Shown: piece by piece, positions 35,822-44,093 of the stretch
Numbering within the stretch: the stretch's first letter is position 1
Layout of the letters: every line of letters begins with the position of its first letter
DNA from: Actinomadura_C alba
Lineage (GTDB): Bacteria > Actinomycetota > Actinomycetes > Streptosporangiales > Streptosporangiaceae
Length of the DNA: 64,000 nt
Assembly: GCF_039530285.1 (NCBI RefSeq)
Contig: NZ_BAAAOK010000010.1
Location: 1-64,000 of the forward strand
Direction: 5' to 3'
The notes under the pieces: generated by a model
What the model saw: only the letters and a program-made list of their open reading frames with translations
Told to the model about the DNA's origin: nothing
Database searches by the model: none
Made by a program: the position numbers and the translations under genes

Positions 35822-37855
35822 TCAACCTGATCGTCGAGCCGCCATGACCAGCGTCCGCAGCCACACGTACAGGACCTTGAGCAGCCGCAGCCACCACGGA
35901 CGCGTGAGCGGTATGACGATGTCCTCCTTGATCTCCCTGCGGACCGCATCCGTGCTGTCCAGCGCCGCCCAGCTCCGCACCATATCGATCATGATCTTCG
36001 AGGTCGCCGGATCGGTCTCCGCGAGCCCCAGCCCGTACACCGACGGCATCGGGTGCGGCATCGCCGCCGCGACGAAGGCGCACACGAGTCGCTCGCGCAG
36101 CATGGGACGGCGCACCGCGGCGTCCAGCCATCGATGGATGGTGTCCTCGAACCCGGGGTCCCGCTCTCCGAGTCTGCCGCCACGGGTGTGCAGTGCCGCC
36201 CTCCACGCCGTGGCGCACCTCAGCGGATCGATGGCCTCAGCCCCGTCCAGCATCTCGGGCAGGCCGGACGGAGAGACCCACCCCGCCATGTGGAGGAAGA
36301 TCGTCACGCCCGCGCGGATCCGGCGCTCCCGCGCCTTGTCCGAAAGGTTCGCGCCGCCCTTGCCCGAACTCCAGTCGAGTGCCGCCGCGAGCACCTGCCG
36401 GCGTTGGTGCGACGCCAGGCTCAGCGCGGCGCTGATCACTTCACCTACGACCTGAGCGTCACCGTTCGTAGCCAGGTGCTTGAGCCGGGTCAGGGCGATT
36501 GAAGGGTACGTCTGGCCGAGGGGCTCGCAAACCCGGGCGATGGTCAGCTTCAGCGTCTGTGGTGTACGCGCCGCGTACGACCAGTCGTAGAGCGTTCGGC
36601 GAACGCGACCACCGACACGAGCGTGGAGGCACGTGCGGGAGAGCGCGATGAAGGCCAGGTCGGCCAGGCCCGTCTCAGCCCACGCCCGTGCCGCCTCGGC
36701 GATACGGTCGGCCGCGCTGTGCTCAGCGGCCAGGTCCGCGAAGGTCTCGACGAGTCTGTTCCGCTGCCGAGTTGGCACGGCCTCGTCCGTGGGCAGTGCC
36801 GCCAGCCAGGAGAGCAGATCCGTGCGGGTCAGCGGGTAGTCGTTCCACACGTGCCGCAGCGCCGACTCGGCATAGCCGTCACGGCGGAAGGCGATCCGGT
36901 CGTCCTCCCGTTCGGCTTCCAGAAGACTGCACAGATCTGTCACCGGACACCACACCAGTCCCGCGCCGTCCTTGGTGATCTCAAGCCGCTGCGCGAGCGA
37001 CCAGGCGGCGGAGTAGACGTGCGTCTCCTCGATCGGAGCGAGCGTGACCGCCGCGACGAGAAGAGCCCGGTCGCGGGGTTCCCGGTGCTTCTTGAACCAG
37101 GCGCGCAGTTCCTCGGCCCAACCCCGGAACGCGTGTGCCACGTCCGCCTGCCGCGCCGCGATACCGCCGTCCCGCTGCTCAGCTTGCTCGATGAGATCGA
37201 CGAGGCGGCGTGCGCCGGCCGGCAGTACGTTCTCCAGCAGCGCGGACGCTTCGTTCCAGTGCGGCCACGTGGTGTCGGCGAGCCCTCGGCGCATCAGCCG
37301 GTGCCGGTAGACCTGCACCGGATGGGGAGGCTCGACCGCCACGCAACGCAGAATGATGCCGAGGCGCGCCTGTTCGGCTTCGTCGCCGACCACCACCAGG
37401 TACGCGCCGGCGGCGCGTACGGCGTCGACCAGGCCGCTGAGCTGTGCCGGCTCCTCATCCGCGCCTCGCACCACGTAGCCGCACGCGCCGTTCGCGCCGA
37501 TCTCCTCCATGTCCTCTATGTCGGTAGAGAACCGGCGGATTCGGATGTCGGAGCGCAGCTCGCGGAGGGCGGCGATGGCCGTGGTCTCGCGGCCGCATCC
37601 GGGCGGTCCCGTGAGGCAGACGGCATGGCTGGCCTCGAGAGTCTTCACGATCAGATCGTGGTTGCCCGCGGGCACGTAGCTCGCCACCCGGTCGGTGATA
37701 TCGCTGGCGCTGAGGTAGAACGCCGGGCGCCCGCGCACGTACTTCACCTGGCTCTGGACGAGGTCGCCGCTGACCGTCGTGCCGATGACGCTCTGCGCGC
37801 CGTCCCCGGTGACGTCTACGTCACCGACCGTCGGCGCGTACGCCGTCGCGGTCAT
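35822..37855 (-). CDS. STAND-like P-loop NTPase with N-terminal shared signalling motif
   Basis: A 677-residue protein. Residues 10-34 (G11-D-V ... GD18 ... AQ21 ... IG25 ... GD31 ... Q34) match the C-terminal tail of the adjacent cyclase without gaps. Residues ~83-92 are a P-loop GPPGCGRETT in which the usual Lys is Arg89; Walker B is AYLVVVGDE. A helical-repeat region fills the rest (no WD or TPR signature), and a final amphipathic/hydrophobic segment (WWLRLLKVLYVWLRTLVMAARR) could touch the membrane. The family resembles the STAND or nSTAND NTPases of actinobacterial conflict systems. The ATG overlaps the cyclase stop (ATGA, 37852-37855), so the two proteins are translationally coupled. 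Nucleotide binding is likely; hydrolysis is uncertain because of Arg89. Confidence 0.75.
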   Translation of the reverse strand: MTATAYAPTVGDVDVTGDGAQSVIGTTVSGDLVQSQVKYVRGRPAFYLSASDITDRVASYVPAGNHDLIVKTLEASHAVCLTGPPGCGRETTAIAALRELRSDIRIRRFSTDIEDMEEIGANGACGYVVRGADEEPAQLSGLVDAVRAAGAYLVVVGDEAEQARLGIILRCVAVEPPHPVQVYRHRLMRRGLADTTWPHWNEASALLENVLPAGARRLVDLIEQAEQRDGGIAARQADVAHAFRGWAEELRAWFKKHREPRDRALLVAAVTLAPIEETHVYSAAWSLAQRLEITKDGAGLVWCPVTDLCSLLEAEREDDRIAFRRDGYAESALRHVWNDYPLTRTDLLSWLAALPTDEAVPTRQRNRLVETFADLAAEHSAADRIAEAARAWAETGLADLAFIALSRTCLHARVGGRVRRTLYDWSYAARTPQTLKLTIARVCEPLGQTYPSIALTRLKHLATNGDAQVVGEVISAALSLASHQRRQVLAAALDWSSGKGGANLSDKARERRIRAGVTIFLHMAGWVSPSGLPEMLDGAEAIDPLRCATAWRAALHTRGGRLGERDPGFEDTIHRWLDAAVRRPMLRERLVCAFVAAAMPHPMPSVYGLGLAETDPATSKIMIDMVRSWAALDSTDAVRREIKEDIVIPLTRPWWLRLLKVLYVWLRTLVMAARRSG

Positions 37856-38607
37856 GACCGTTCTTGGCGGATGTCGCCGCCGGCCTGGGCGCCGATGATG
37901 TTCTGTGCGGCGTCGCCGGCCGCCGCCACGTTGCCGAAGGACATCCCGCCGGGCGGGGCGGGCGCCGGGTCACGCGGGCCGTCGTCTGGCGGGGCCGCGC
38001 CGTCCGGGCGCTCGCGCTGGGATGGTGTCGGAACGTACAGGAACGCCGGCCGATCGAACTGCTTGACCTTCGCCCGAACCTCCGTGAACCGGTTCGGGTG
38101 CAGGCCGGTGTAGCCGGCGCGCACGAACATCTCGAACGTTTCCGCGGAAACGAGCGCCGCCGTGAACGTGACGTCTGGATCGCTGTCGCGCAGTGCCGCT
38201 CGCAACGGTTCACAGTCCAGGAGGCGATTGACATCGACCGTGGCGGTCGAGATGCCCGCCGTGACCGGGTGTTCATCATCGACGAGCCCAGCGTGCAGGG
38301 CGACCCGGAGTCGGAGCCGCAACCCGCGGGCACGTAGCCGTGGCGCGGACTCGGCCAGGGCCTCCTGCAGGTGGTCGGCGAAAGGATGGACCAGGGTGGG
38401 CATCGCGTCGGAGGGAAGCACAGCGAGGATGCCGTCGCCGGTGCTCTGCAGAAAGCGCACGGACTCCCAGGTCTCGCCGAGGCCACTGCGTTCGCAGGCG
38501 CGCCCGACGACATCACGGATCTCGGTATGGATGCCGGGCAGCTCGGCGTCACGGTTGCGGCTGAACCCTTCCGCGTCGACGACGAGCAGGGACTGAAAGG
38601 ACGGCAT
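37852..38607 (-). CDS. Class III nucleotide-cyclase-like protein with C-terminal signalling motif
   Basis: A 251-residue cytoplasmic protein. Residues 6-195 form a class III cyclase homology domain: LLVVDAEGFSRN with metal Asp11, FLQSTGDGILAVLP with metal Asp58, RLRVALHAGLV, and VDVNRLLDCEPL, a degenerate form of the VNxAxRL element. A Pro-rich linker (196-222) leads to FGNVAAAGDAAQNIIG and AQAGGDIRQ (224-248), which aligns with residues 10-34 of the next protein. The ATG at 38607 starts the domain exactly. It lies downstream of a Crp-family gene. Production of a cyclic nucleotide is plausible because both metal Asp residues remain, but the substrate-determining and transition-state residues are not clearly conserved. 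Confidence 0.75.
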   Translation of the reverse strand: MPSFQSLLVVDAEGFSRNRDAELPGIHTEIRDVVGRACERSGLGETWESVRFLQSTGDGILAVLPSDAMPTLVHPFADHLQEALAESAPRLRARGLRLRLRVALHAGLVDDEHPVTAGISTATVDVNRLLDCEPLRAALRDSDPDVTFTAALVSAETFEMFVRAGYTGLHPNRFTEVRAKVKQFDRPAFLYVPTPSQRERPDGAAPPDDGPRDPAPAPPGGMSFGNVAAAGDAAQNIIGAQAGGDIRQERS

Positions 38608-38675
38608 TGTCGCGTCTCCTCCGGTGTGTGGTCTTCCACACGATGCACAGGGTTCGGCTCGGTGACTGTCTGAAA

Positions 38676-39317
38676 TCAGACGTTGCCGTGGCCCGATTCG
38701 GCCAGGGCTCGCAACCGGGGAAGGTCGGTGATGACGATTCTGCGGCGTGCCGTGGTGACGAGGCCCTGGTCGCGCAGGCGTGCGAGCTCGGCGGCTACGG
38801 TGCTGCGGGAGAGACCGGCCGCCTGGCCGAGCTCTGTCTGGTCCAGGCCCACGTCGACCGGTATCGCCTGGCCGGGGGCTGTCAGCCGGAGCAGTGTCCG
38901 TGCAAGCCGTGGCGCTGCGGGAAGCGCGGCGAGTTCGGCGCGCCACGCCTCACCCTCTCGAATACGGTTCATCGCGTGCCGCAGCAGCTCTGTCTCCAAC
39001 CCCAGTGACCGTACGAGCAGGAGAAACCGGTCGGCGGGTATCGCCCGTGTCTCGCACGGATCGATCGCGATGACGGTGGCCGAACGGTCGTCGCCGCCGA
39101 GCACGGAGATGTCACCGAGGATTTCACCGGGCCCGCGCACCGCGAGCACGAGAACGCTGCCGTCCGGTGACGACCGCAAGACCTTCACCCGCCCGGCGAT
39201 GAGCACGAGCACGTGGGCGGGCGGATCGCCTTGCCGAAGCAGAATGCCGCCCGGCTCATGGCGAAGGACCGCGCCGGCCGAGATCAGCCGAGTCCATGCC
39301 TGCGTCGAGACGGCCAC
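38676..39317 (-). CDS. Crp/Fnr family cyclic-nucleotide-binding transcriptional regulator
   Basis: About 213 residues. A cNMP-binding beta-roll is clear (EPGGILLRQGDPPAHVLVLIAGRVKVL, VLAVRGPGEILGDISVLGGDDRSATVIAID, ETRAIPADRFL), with the phosphate-binding cassette GEILGDISVLGGDDRSATV, followed by a helical linker and an HTH_Crp domain (LDQTELGQAAGLSRSTVAAELARLRDQGLV). The GTG at 39317 is preferred because GAGAGA lies ~10 bp upstream; GTG 39341 and ATG 39476 are alternatives. It sits 68 bp upstream of the cyclase-like gene on the same strand, so a local cyclase-to-Crp signalling circuit is likely. Confidence 0.85.
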   Translation of the reverse strand: MAVSTQAWTRLISAGAVLRHEPGGILLRQGDPPAHVLVLIAGRVKVLRSSPDGSVLVLAVRGPGEILGDISVLGGDDRSATVIAIDPCETRAIPADRFLLLVRSLGLETELLRHAMNRIREGEAWRAELAALPAAPRLARTLLRLTAPGQAIPVDVGLDQTELGQAAGLSRSTVAAELARLRDQGLVTTARRRIVITDLPRLRALAESGHGNV

Positions 39318-39554
39318 GCCATCATGTCTCTCACATTCCACGCTCAGAGCAAAGGTGGCTGGTGTAGTCGGGACAGGATGGCCCCAGAGCCACCCTGCCT
39401 GCGAAACCTCGCAGGGCCAGGCTTGCTGCCGTTCTTCGGTACGTATCGTGAGTCGCGGCTGGCGGTTGGTCGTCATACAGGCCGCAACGAGCCCAAGGCC
39501 AGAGTCGGATGTGCCGGCCCCGGGCAGATGTCGCGCAGTCGTTCCTTCGCGGCC

Positions 39555-39755
39555 TCAGCGAGTCTCGACGCCGCGGCGGACGGCCTCGGTGAAGGTGGCC
39601 CATTCGGCATGAGTGAAGACGAGAACGGGGCCGTTGCTCTGAGCCTTGGAGTCGCGTACGCCGATCGTGCCGTCAGGAGCGGTCGCCACCTCGACACACG
39701 CGCTGTTGGGCTCGCTGCGGCGTGACTTGCGCCAGTGAACGTACTCAGCGGTCAT
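39555..39755 (-). CDS. DUF397 small protein
   Basis: A 66-residue DUF397 protein (EYVHWRKSRRSEPNSACVEVA, GTIGVRDSKAQSNGPVLVFTHAEWATF). Its ATG overlaps the stop of the XRE/DUF5753 gene (39752-39755), so the two are translationally coupled. It lies upstream of the Crp-cyclase-STAND unit on the same strand with ~240 bp between, so read-through is possible. Confidence 0.9.
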   Translation of the reverse strand: MTAEYVHWRKSRRSEPNSACVEVATAPDGTIGVRDSKAQSNGPVLVFTHAEWATFTEAVRRGVETR

Positions 39756-40633
39756 TTACGGGATCCTGCCTTGTCGATCAACCGTTCGGCCGCTTTCCTT
39801 AGGAGTACGAGGCTGTCCGGTGGGGAAAGCGCAGCCTGCCGGAGATGTTCATATCGTCGTGTATACCGTGCCACTTCGTCCGGCTTTGTGTGAACCAAGT
39901 CAGTGTTGATGGTGTTCACGACGGCCATCGGCGGGTCCTCGACATCGGCGAACCCGTAGAGGAAGAACGCTGCTGTGGGGAGCAGTGTCCCTTCAACGCG
40001 GGCGTCCACCCGCAGGAGTCTGACGTGGACGTTGGCGTGCGCGTTCACCGTCTCGATGAGGTGCTCTACCTGCGCGCTCATGATCGATGCAGGAATGCCG
40101 AGACGATGGATGACGACCTCGTCCAGTACGACCTCATAAGCCGGTCCGTCGGGACTCAGTATGACGCTCTGCCGGTTCCGCCTGGCATCTACGGCACGTT
40201 CAGGCAGGTAGTCGAGGGTGCCTTCGGCCTTGGTCAACTCGACGAGCGCCCAGGTGAATTCAGGAGTCTGAAATAGGCCGGGGATGGTGGTCGGGTTGTA
40301 CTCGCGGATGGTGGCGGCGCCGGACTCGATGTCGGCGTAGAGGCGTTGGCTGGATCCCATGGTGTCGCCGTAGGAGTCCCACCAGCCGCGTTCGGCGGCG
40401 TCGCGGGCGATCTGTCCGACCTCGTTCCACTTCTCCCCGGTGACTTCGAGGATGTCGAGGATCTTCATGACCTCGGCGAGGTCGGGGCGGATGTGGGCGT
40501 TCTCGAGCCGGCTGACCTTCGTCCGGGAGTGGTAGATGAGCTGCGACAGTGCTTCCGCGGTCATGCCCTTCGCCTCGCGAAGGGTGCGTAGTTCCTCGGC
40601 CAGGCGTCGGCGGCGGACGAAGGGGCTGGTCAC
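39752..40633 (-). CDS. XRE/DUF5753 regulator
   Basis: A 293-residue regulator from GTG 40633: N-terminal HTH (VTSPFVRRRRLAEELRTLREAKGMTAEALSQLIYHSRTKVSRLENAHIRPD) and DUF5753 domain with the RGWWDSYGDTMGSSQRLYADIESGA and IPGLFQTPEF stretches. Two sibling cassettes (50784 and 63117) have the same length, so this start is secure despite an open frame to 40882. The 23-bp conserved motif lies 54 bp upstream. In Streptomyces such proteins (WhiJ-like) act in development or secondary-metabolite control with DUF397 partners. Confidence 0.92.
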   Translation of the reverse strand: MTSPFVRRRRLAEELRTLREAKGMTAEALSQLIYHSRTKVSRLENAHIRPDLAEVMKILDILEVTGEKWNEVGQIARDAAERGWWDSYGDTMGSSQRLYADIESGAATIREYNPTTIPGLFQTPEFTWALVELTKAEGTLDYLPERAVDARRNRQSVILSPDGPAYEVVLDEVVIHRLGIPASIMSAQVEHLIETVNAHANVHVRLLRVDARVEGTLLPTAAFFLYGFADVEDPPMAVVNTINTDLVHTKPDEVARYTRRYEHLRQAALSPPDSLVLLRKAAERLIDKAGSRK

Positions 40634-40686
40634 CGTGGTCCTCCGGAGAGCGGTCGTGCCGTAGGGCGACACGGATCGAACACTTC

Positions 40687-40709
40687 TTTGACTACGGTGC
40701 GTATTGAAC
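40687..40709. promoter_or_regulatory. Conserved XRE-cassette motif, copy 2
   Basis: Identical over 23 bp to copies at 33984 and 50838; the core is TACGGTGCGTA. Homology with copy 1 extends on both sides (about 60% over the flanking 80 bp), showing that the two cassettes are recent duplicates including their control region. Confidence 0.6.
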
Positions 40710-40960
40710 AAGCAGCTTTCCGAGGTTGGCGCGGAGAACCGCACGAGTGGCCGGATGCGGCCACTTCGGTCCTCGTGCCCCGTGTCGCTATCTCCGGGCC
40801 GCGCGGGATGCCGACCCACCCCACGAAATCTCGAAGGCGCAGCCTCGCACACCGACGCAGTCATGGAACGCAGTCGCGTCACGTGGTCACCGTGCGGGCG
40901 CTTGATCTCGCGAGGGATGAGCGCTCCTGTCGAGCGGCGATATCCATGGCTTTGGGTGTG
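40710..40960. other. Gene-free stretch
   Basis: About 250 bp (327 bp counting from the XRE start) between the XRE control motif and the small coiled-coil gene. The + strand frames open here show no coding character. Nothing else recognised. Confidence 0.4.
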
Positions 40961-41260
40961 TTATCGGCCAGGTGTGGTCATTGCTTGTTCGATGGGAATC
41001 TTCTTTGGGGTCTGCTTGAGCGTTTCCTCGACGGCCGCGATCAGGGCCCGGATGCTCTTACGCAGTTGCCCACGCTGGTAGGTCAGATCCTGCTCAAATC
41101 GGGCCGCGGTGCCGTTACCGTCGCTGACCCAGACCTGCCGACTGCGCATCCGTCGCTGTGGCTTGTCGAGTGCTCGCTCCACGAGGTCGGCGTCGCGCTT
41201 GAGCTTGCGCAGGAGTCGCTCGAGCTCCTCGTACTTCGGGTTGGGCACCTCGACGGCCAC
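40961..41260 (-). CDS. Small helical (coiled-coil) protein
   Basis: A 99-residue, highly charged helical protein (PKYEELERLLRKLKRDADLVERALDKPQRR; QRGQLRKSIRALIAAVEETLKQTPKK). The central VWVSDGNGTAARFEQDLTYQ links two long helices, a hairpin shape of WXG100-like size, but without a WXG motif. The GTG at 41260 has AGGAGA 8 bp upstream. It lies near the DUF6571-like gene, whose products occur with ESX-like or coiled-coil partners. Function unknown. Confidence 0.7.
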   Translation of the reverse strand: MAVEVPNPKYEELERLLRKLKRDADLVERALDKPQRRMRSRQVWVSDGNGTAARFEQDLTYQRGQLRKSIRALIAAVEETLKQTPKKIPIEQAMTTPGR

Positions 41261-41379
41261 TGCTCATATCTCCTGTCGCGATGGCGGAGGCATGGGATCA
41301 TTGGGCATCCTAAGGGCAATGTACGGGCTGATCGTGGCCGCGTACACGCCTTCTTCGACCTTGCTGCTTGGAGGAGTGC

Positions 41380-41835
41380 ATGAGGACACCCGCTTGCGTA
41401 CTTATGGTCGGTCTCATTCTGGTAGCCGGACCGGCGGTCGCCGCATGTGGGAAGAAGGAGGAAGGTCCGACGGTCGTCCAGGCGGAGCAGACCCTCAAGA
41501 GCCATGTCGACCAACTACTCAAGGATGCGATCGTCGAAAACGTTCGAGTTTCCGATTCCGGTGGCAAGGACATTCCCTGTGGTCATAGGAGAGCGGAACG
41601 GACTTACGCGGTTACAGCCGACAAGAAGGACTCGCCAGCTCTAAGCCCGGTTGAATTGTCGAGGCGTGTGCTTGGATCTGTGGATAATCTGGGTGGTTAT
41701 AAGACTACGTATCTAAAAGGGGGTGATCCTGTAACAAAGCTACATAATGGTACGGCGCGGACTAATCTTACGCTCCGGGTGCCCGCAAAAGGGAAGGTTG
41801 AAATCTACGGAAGCACAGACTGTCTCCATACGTGA
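41380..41835 (+). CDS. Lipoprotein
   Basis: A 151-residue lipoprotein with signal peptide MRTPACVLMVGLILVAGPAVA and lipobox VAAC (Cys near residue 23), then GKKEEGPTVVQAEQTLKSHVDQLLKDAI. The mature part is small and mixed alpha/beta with Cys residues in DIPCGHRRAER and STDCLHT. The ATG at 41380 has GGAGG at 41370-41374. Codon use is less GC-biased than its neighbours, particularly 41690-41830, suggesting a different origin. It converges with the DUF6571-like gene. Unknown family. Confidence 0.8.
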   Translation: MRTPACVLMVGLILVAGPAVAACGKKEEGPTVVQAEQTLKSHVDQLLKDAIVENVRVSDSGGKDIPCGHRRAERTYAVTADKKDSPALSPVELSRRVLGSVDNLGGYKTTYLKGGDPVTKLHNGTARTNLTLRVPAKGKVEIYGSTDCLHT

Positions 41836-41862
41836 TACATGCCTCTAATATGCCACTGCTCG

Positions 41863-43965
41863 CTACTGCGGCCACGAACTAGCCGTGTCGGATGCCGCCT
41901 TTTGTGCTCCTTGGAATGCTCGTGTGACATTGACGGTCGCCTGGCCAAATTTGGTGTCGCTAGCGCCGCCACGTCCGTTTGCATTGAGCCAGGCAATGTA
42001 GTTGTCCAGGGCTTTCGGGTTCTTAGCGATCTCTGAGTAGGCCAGCAGCTTGCCGCTGTCGTCGGCGAACGTCACACCGGGATGCGGAGTTTTGGAGCTG
42101 GAGGCCATGAATTCCTGAGGCGTCACCTTCATCTTGTAGCCCGCGCCTATCAGCTGCTGGACCGTCGAATGTTGAAGTCCGAGGGATGCCTGCAGTTCCC
42201 TGTCTTCGAGCGCCGCCAGGCGGGTCTTGCCCTCGGGGATCTGAGTAAGGGCGTCCTGGCCTTTGCCCACGTAGTACAGGACGAGTGTCCAGGCGGCGTC
42301 GGCCGCGAGTGTTCCGCCGGGTAGGAAGATGCTGCCGAAGTCGATGCCGAGGCCGATCATCTCGCTCATGGTCTGAGCGGATTGAGCGTGGCTCTTGTCC
42401 AGGTTCCCTTGCACCTGTTTCTCGGCTTGGGTTTGCAGCCCTCCGACGTAACCAAGCGCTTGCATCACCCGCTCCAGGCCGGGGGTGTCTGGAGGCAGAT
42501 CGCCGCGTTGTTTGGCCGCTTCGATGCGTACACCCTCGGCGACCAGGCGGCGCGTAAGTTCACCCATCCCTTGCTGGAACGGCTTCATGTGCTCGGGGGA
42601 GTCGGCGAAGGTCTTCAGGAATCGGTAGGTGTCTTCCGGGCTGAGGCTGAACATGGGATCGAGGCCGGGAGTGTGCGTCGTGACGCGGCCGAACTTCGAC
42701 TCCTGGTTGCGGTCATCGATGTTGGAGCCCTCAGCGATCTCGGTGGCGTACGAACCTGCGATCTGTGACATGGAGATCCGCATGGGCTCCGCGATCCCGT
42801 CTTTGACATTCGGCAATGCCGTCATGAGGGTGAAGGCGAACTGCGCGGACTGCTGTCTGTGCTTACCGTCCTTCTCGTCGTAGGCGCCGGACGCGCCGGC
42901 GAAGGCGCGGCCGAGTTGCTCGGCGACCTTCCCGTCGGCCTGCGCCAGTCGCGTGAAGGCGGTCAGCACCCCCGCGAGATCCGAGTCCTGGCGCTGTCCC
43001 AAGGCGACCTGATGGGGTGTCGTCCTTCCGGTCTTGTCCTCGGCGAGACCTACGAAGGCCAGCCGAGACGCGGCCGGGTTGTTACCCAGCGAGCGCAGGA
43101 ACAGCGCGTAGGTGTCCTTGTCCTGGCTGTCGATACCGGGACGGTTCGTGCCCGTCTCGGAGAGGGCGAGTCGGTACATCGGGTCGAGCGCGTGCATCCG
43201 GGCCAGGCTCGCGAGCCACTCGGGCGGGAACTTCCCATGGCATACCAGCGACGCGACGCCCTTCTTGTCGGTGCTGGACAGGTTCTTGTCGAACATGGCA
43301 TTGGTCACCGTGCCGAATCCCGGCACGTCCATGCCGCCCGACACCGCACTGGCGAGTGCGGTGCTGGTCTCCTGGATCTGCCGGGGGACGTGGCCGTCCT
43401 TGCCGTACTTGTTGATCATTGCCGGGAGCCGGCGGGTGAGTTCCGGGCCGAGGCTGGCGAAGAAGGCGGCCGAATAGTCGGAGTCGAACCGGTGTGCGCC
43501 AAGCTCGTTGAGTAGCTCGTGGTAGTCGTCATCGCCGGGGCGCACATTCTTTGCGGCTCTGAAGCGAGCGGCAAGCGCCGCACCCTGCCGACGCGCCTCC
43601 GCCGGCGAGAGGACGAGACGTTCGTCAATCATGGTCAGGCCCGACTGGGTGTCATCGTCGAGAGCGATCGCCAGATCCCGGCGTTTGATGAGCATGGGGA
43701 TCTGATCATCGATCCAGCCGCATACCCGCTCGATCTCCCGGAGCGCGGATGTGTCCACTCCGAGCGCGGAAAGCTTCGTCCGATAGCCGCCCACCGCCGC
43801 CGTGAGATCGCCCCGCCCACGCTGAAATTCTTTGATCATCCCCGTCATCAGGGGTGGATCGATCCCGCTGGATCCGGGCGGAAAGCCCCCCATGTGCTCA
43901 CCACTTTCACCATGGCCATACGGCCGACCGTCGCGATCCCCGTTACGCCAGAATCGTAGGGCCAT
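41863..43965 (-). CDS. DUF6571-like large helical protein
   Basis: A 700-residue protein (676 from ATG 43893). It is largely helical. Features of DUF6571-like actinobacterial proteins include DSDYSAAFFASLGPELTRRLPAMI, LARMHALDPMYRLALSE, LFLRSLGNNPAASRLAF, FLKTFADSPEHMKPF and a C-terminal membrane-proximal or Gly-rich segment (MIGLGIDFGSIFLPGGTLAADAAWTLVLYYVG). These proteins often accompany WXG100/LXG-type genes and may be secreted or toxin-like, but no catalytic motif is visible. The start is uncertain: residues 1-24 are charged and not family-like, while ATG 43893 begins MGGFPPGSSGIDPPLM. Confidence 0.65.
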   Translation of the reverse strand: MALRFWRNGDRDGRPYGHGESGEHMGGFPPGSSGIDPPLMTGMIKEFQRGRGDLTAAVGGYRTKLSALGVDTSALREIERVCGWIDDQIPMLIKRRDLAIALDDDTQSGLTMIDERLVLSPAEARRQGAALAARFRAAKNVRPGDDDYHELLNELGAHRFDSDYSAAFFASLGPELTRRLPAMINKYGKDGHVPRQIQETSTALASAVSGGMDVPGFGTVTNAMFDKNLSSTDKKGVASLVCHGKFPPEWLASLARMHALDPMYRLALSETGTNRPGIDSQDKDTYALFLRSLGNNPAASRLAFVGLAEDKTGRTTPHQVALGQRQDSDLAGVLTAFTRLAQADGKVAEQLGRAFAGASGAYDEKDGKHRQQSAQFAFTLMTALPNVKDGIAEPMRISMSQIAGSYATEIAEGSNIDDRNQESKFGRVTTHTPGLDPMFSLSPEDTYRFLKTFADSPEHMKPFQQGMGELTRRLVAEGVRIEAAKQRGDLPPDTPGLERVMQALGYVGGLQTQAEKQVQGNLDKSHAQSAQTMSEMIGLGIDFGSIFLPGGTLAADAAWTLVLYYVGKGQDALTQIPEGKTRLAALEDRELQASLGLQHSTVQQLIGAGYKMKVTPQEFMASSSKTPHPGVTFADDSGKLLAYSEIAKNPKALDNYIAWLNANGRGGASDTKFGQATVNVTRAFQGAQKAASDTASSWPQ

Positions 43966-44093
43966 TGGCTTCCATTCGACAGTCCATGAGCCTCCACCCT
44001 GCCATGAGGATCAGCACTATCGTGCATCCGTCGAACAGCAGGAGCCTGGGTCCGGATCATGTCTGTCGGGGCTGCTCCCTATACTCCTCCAGC

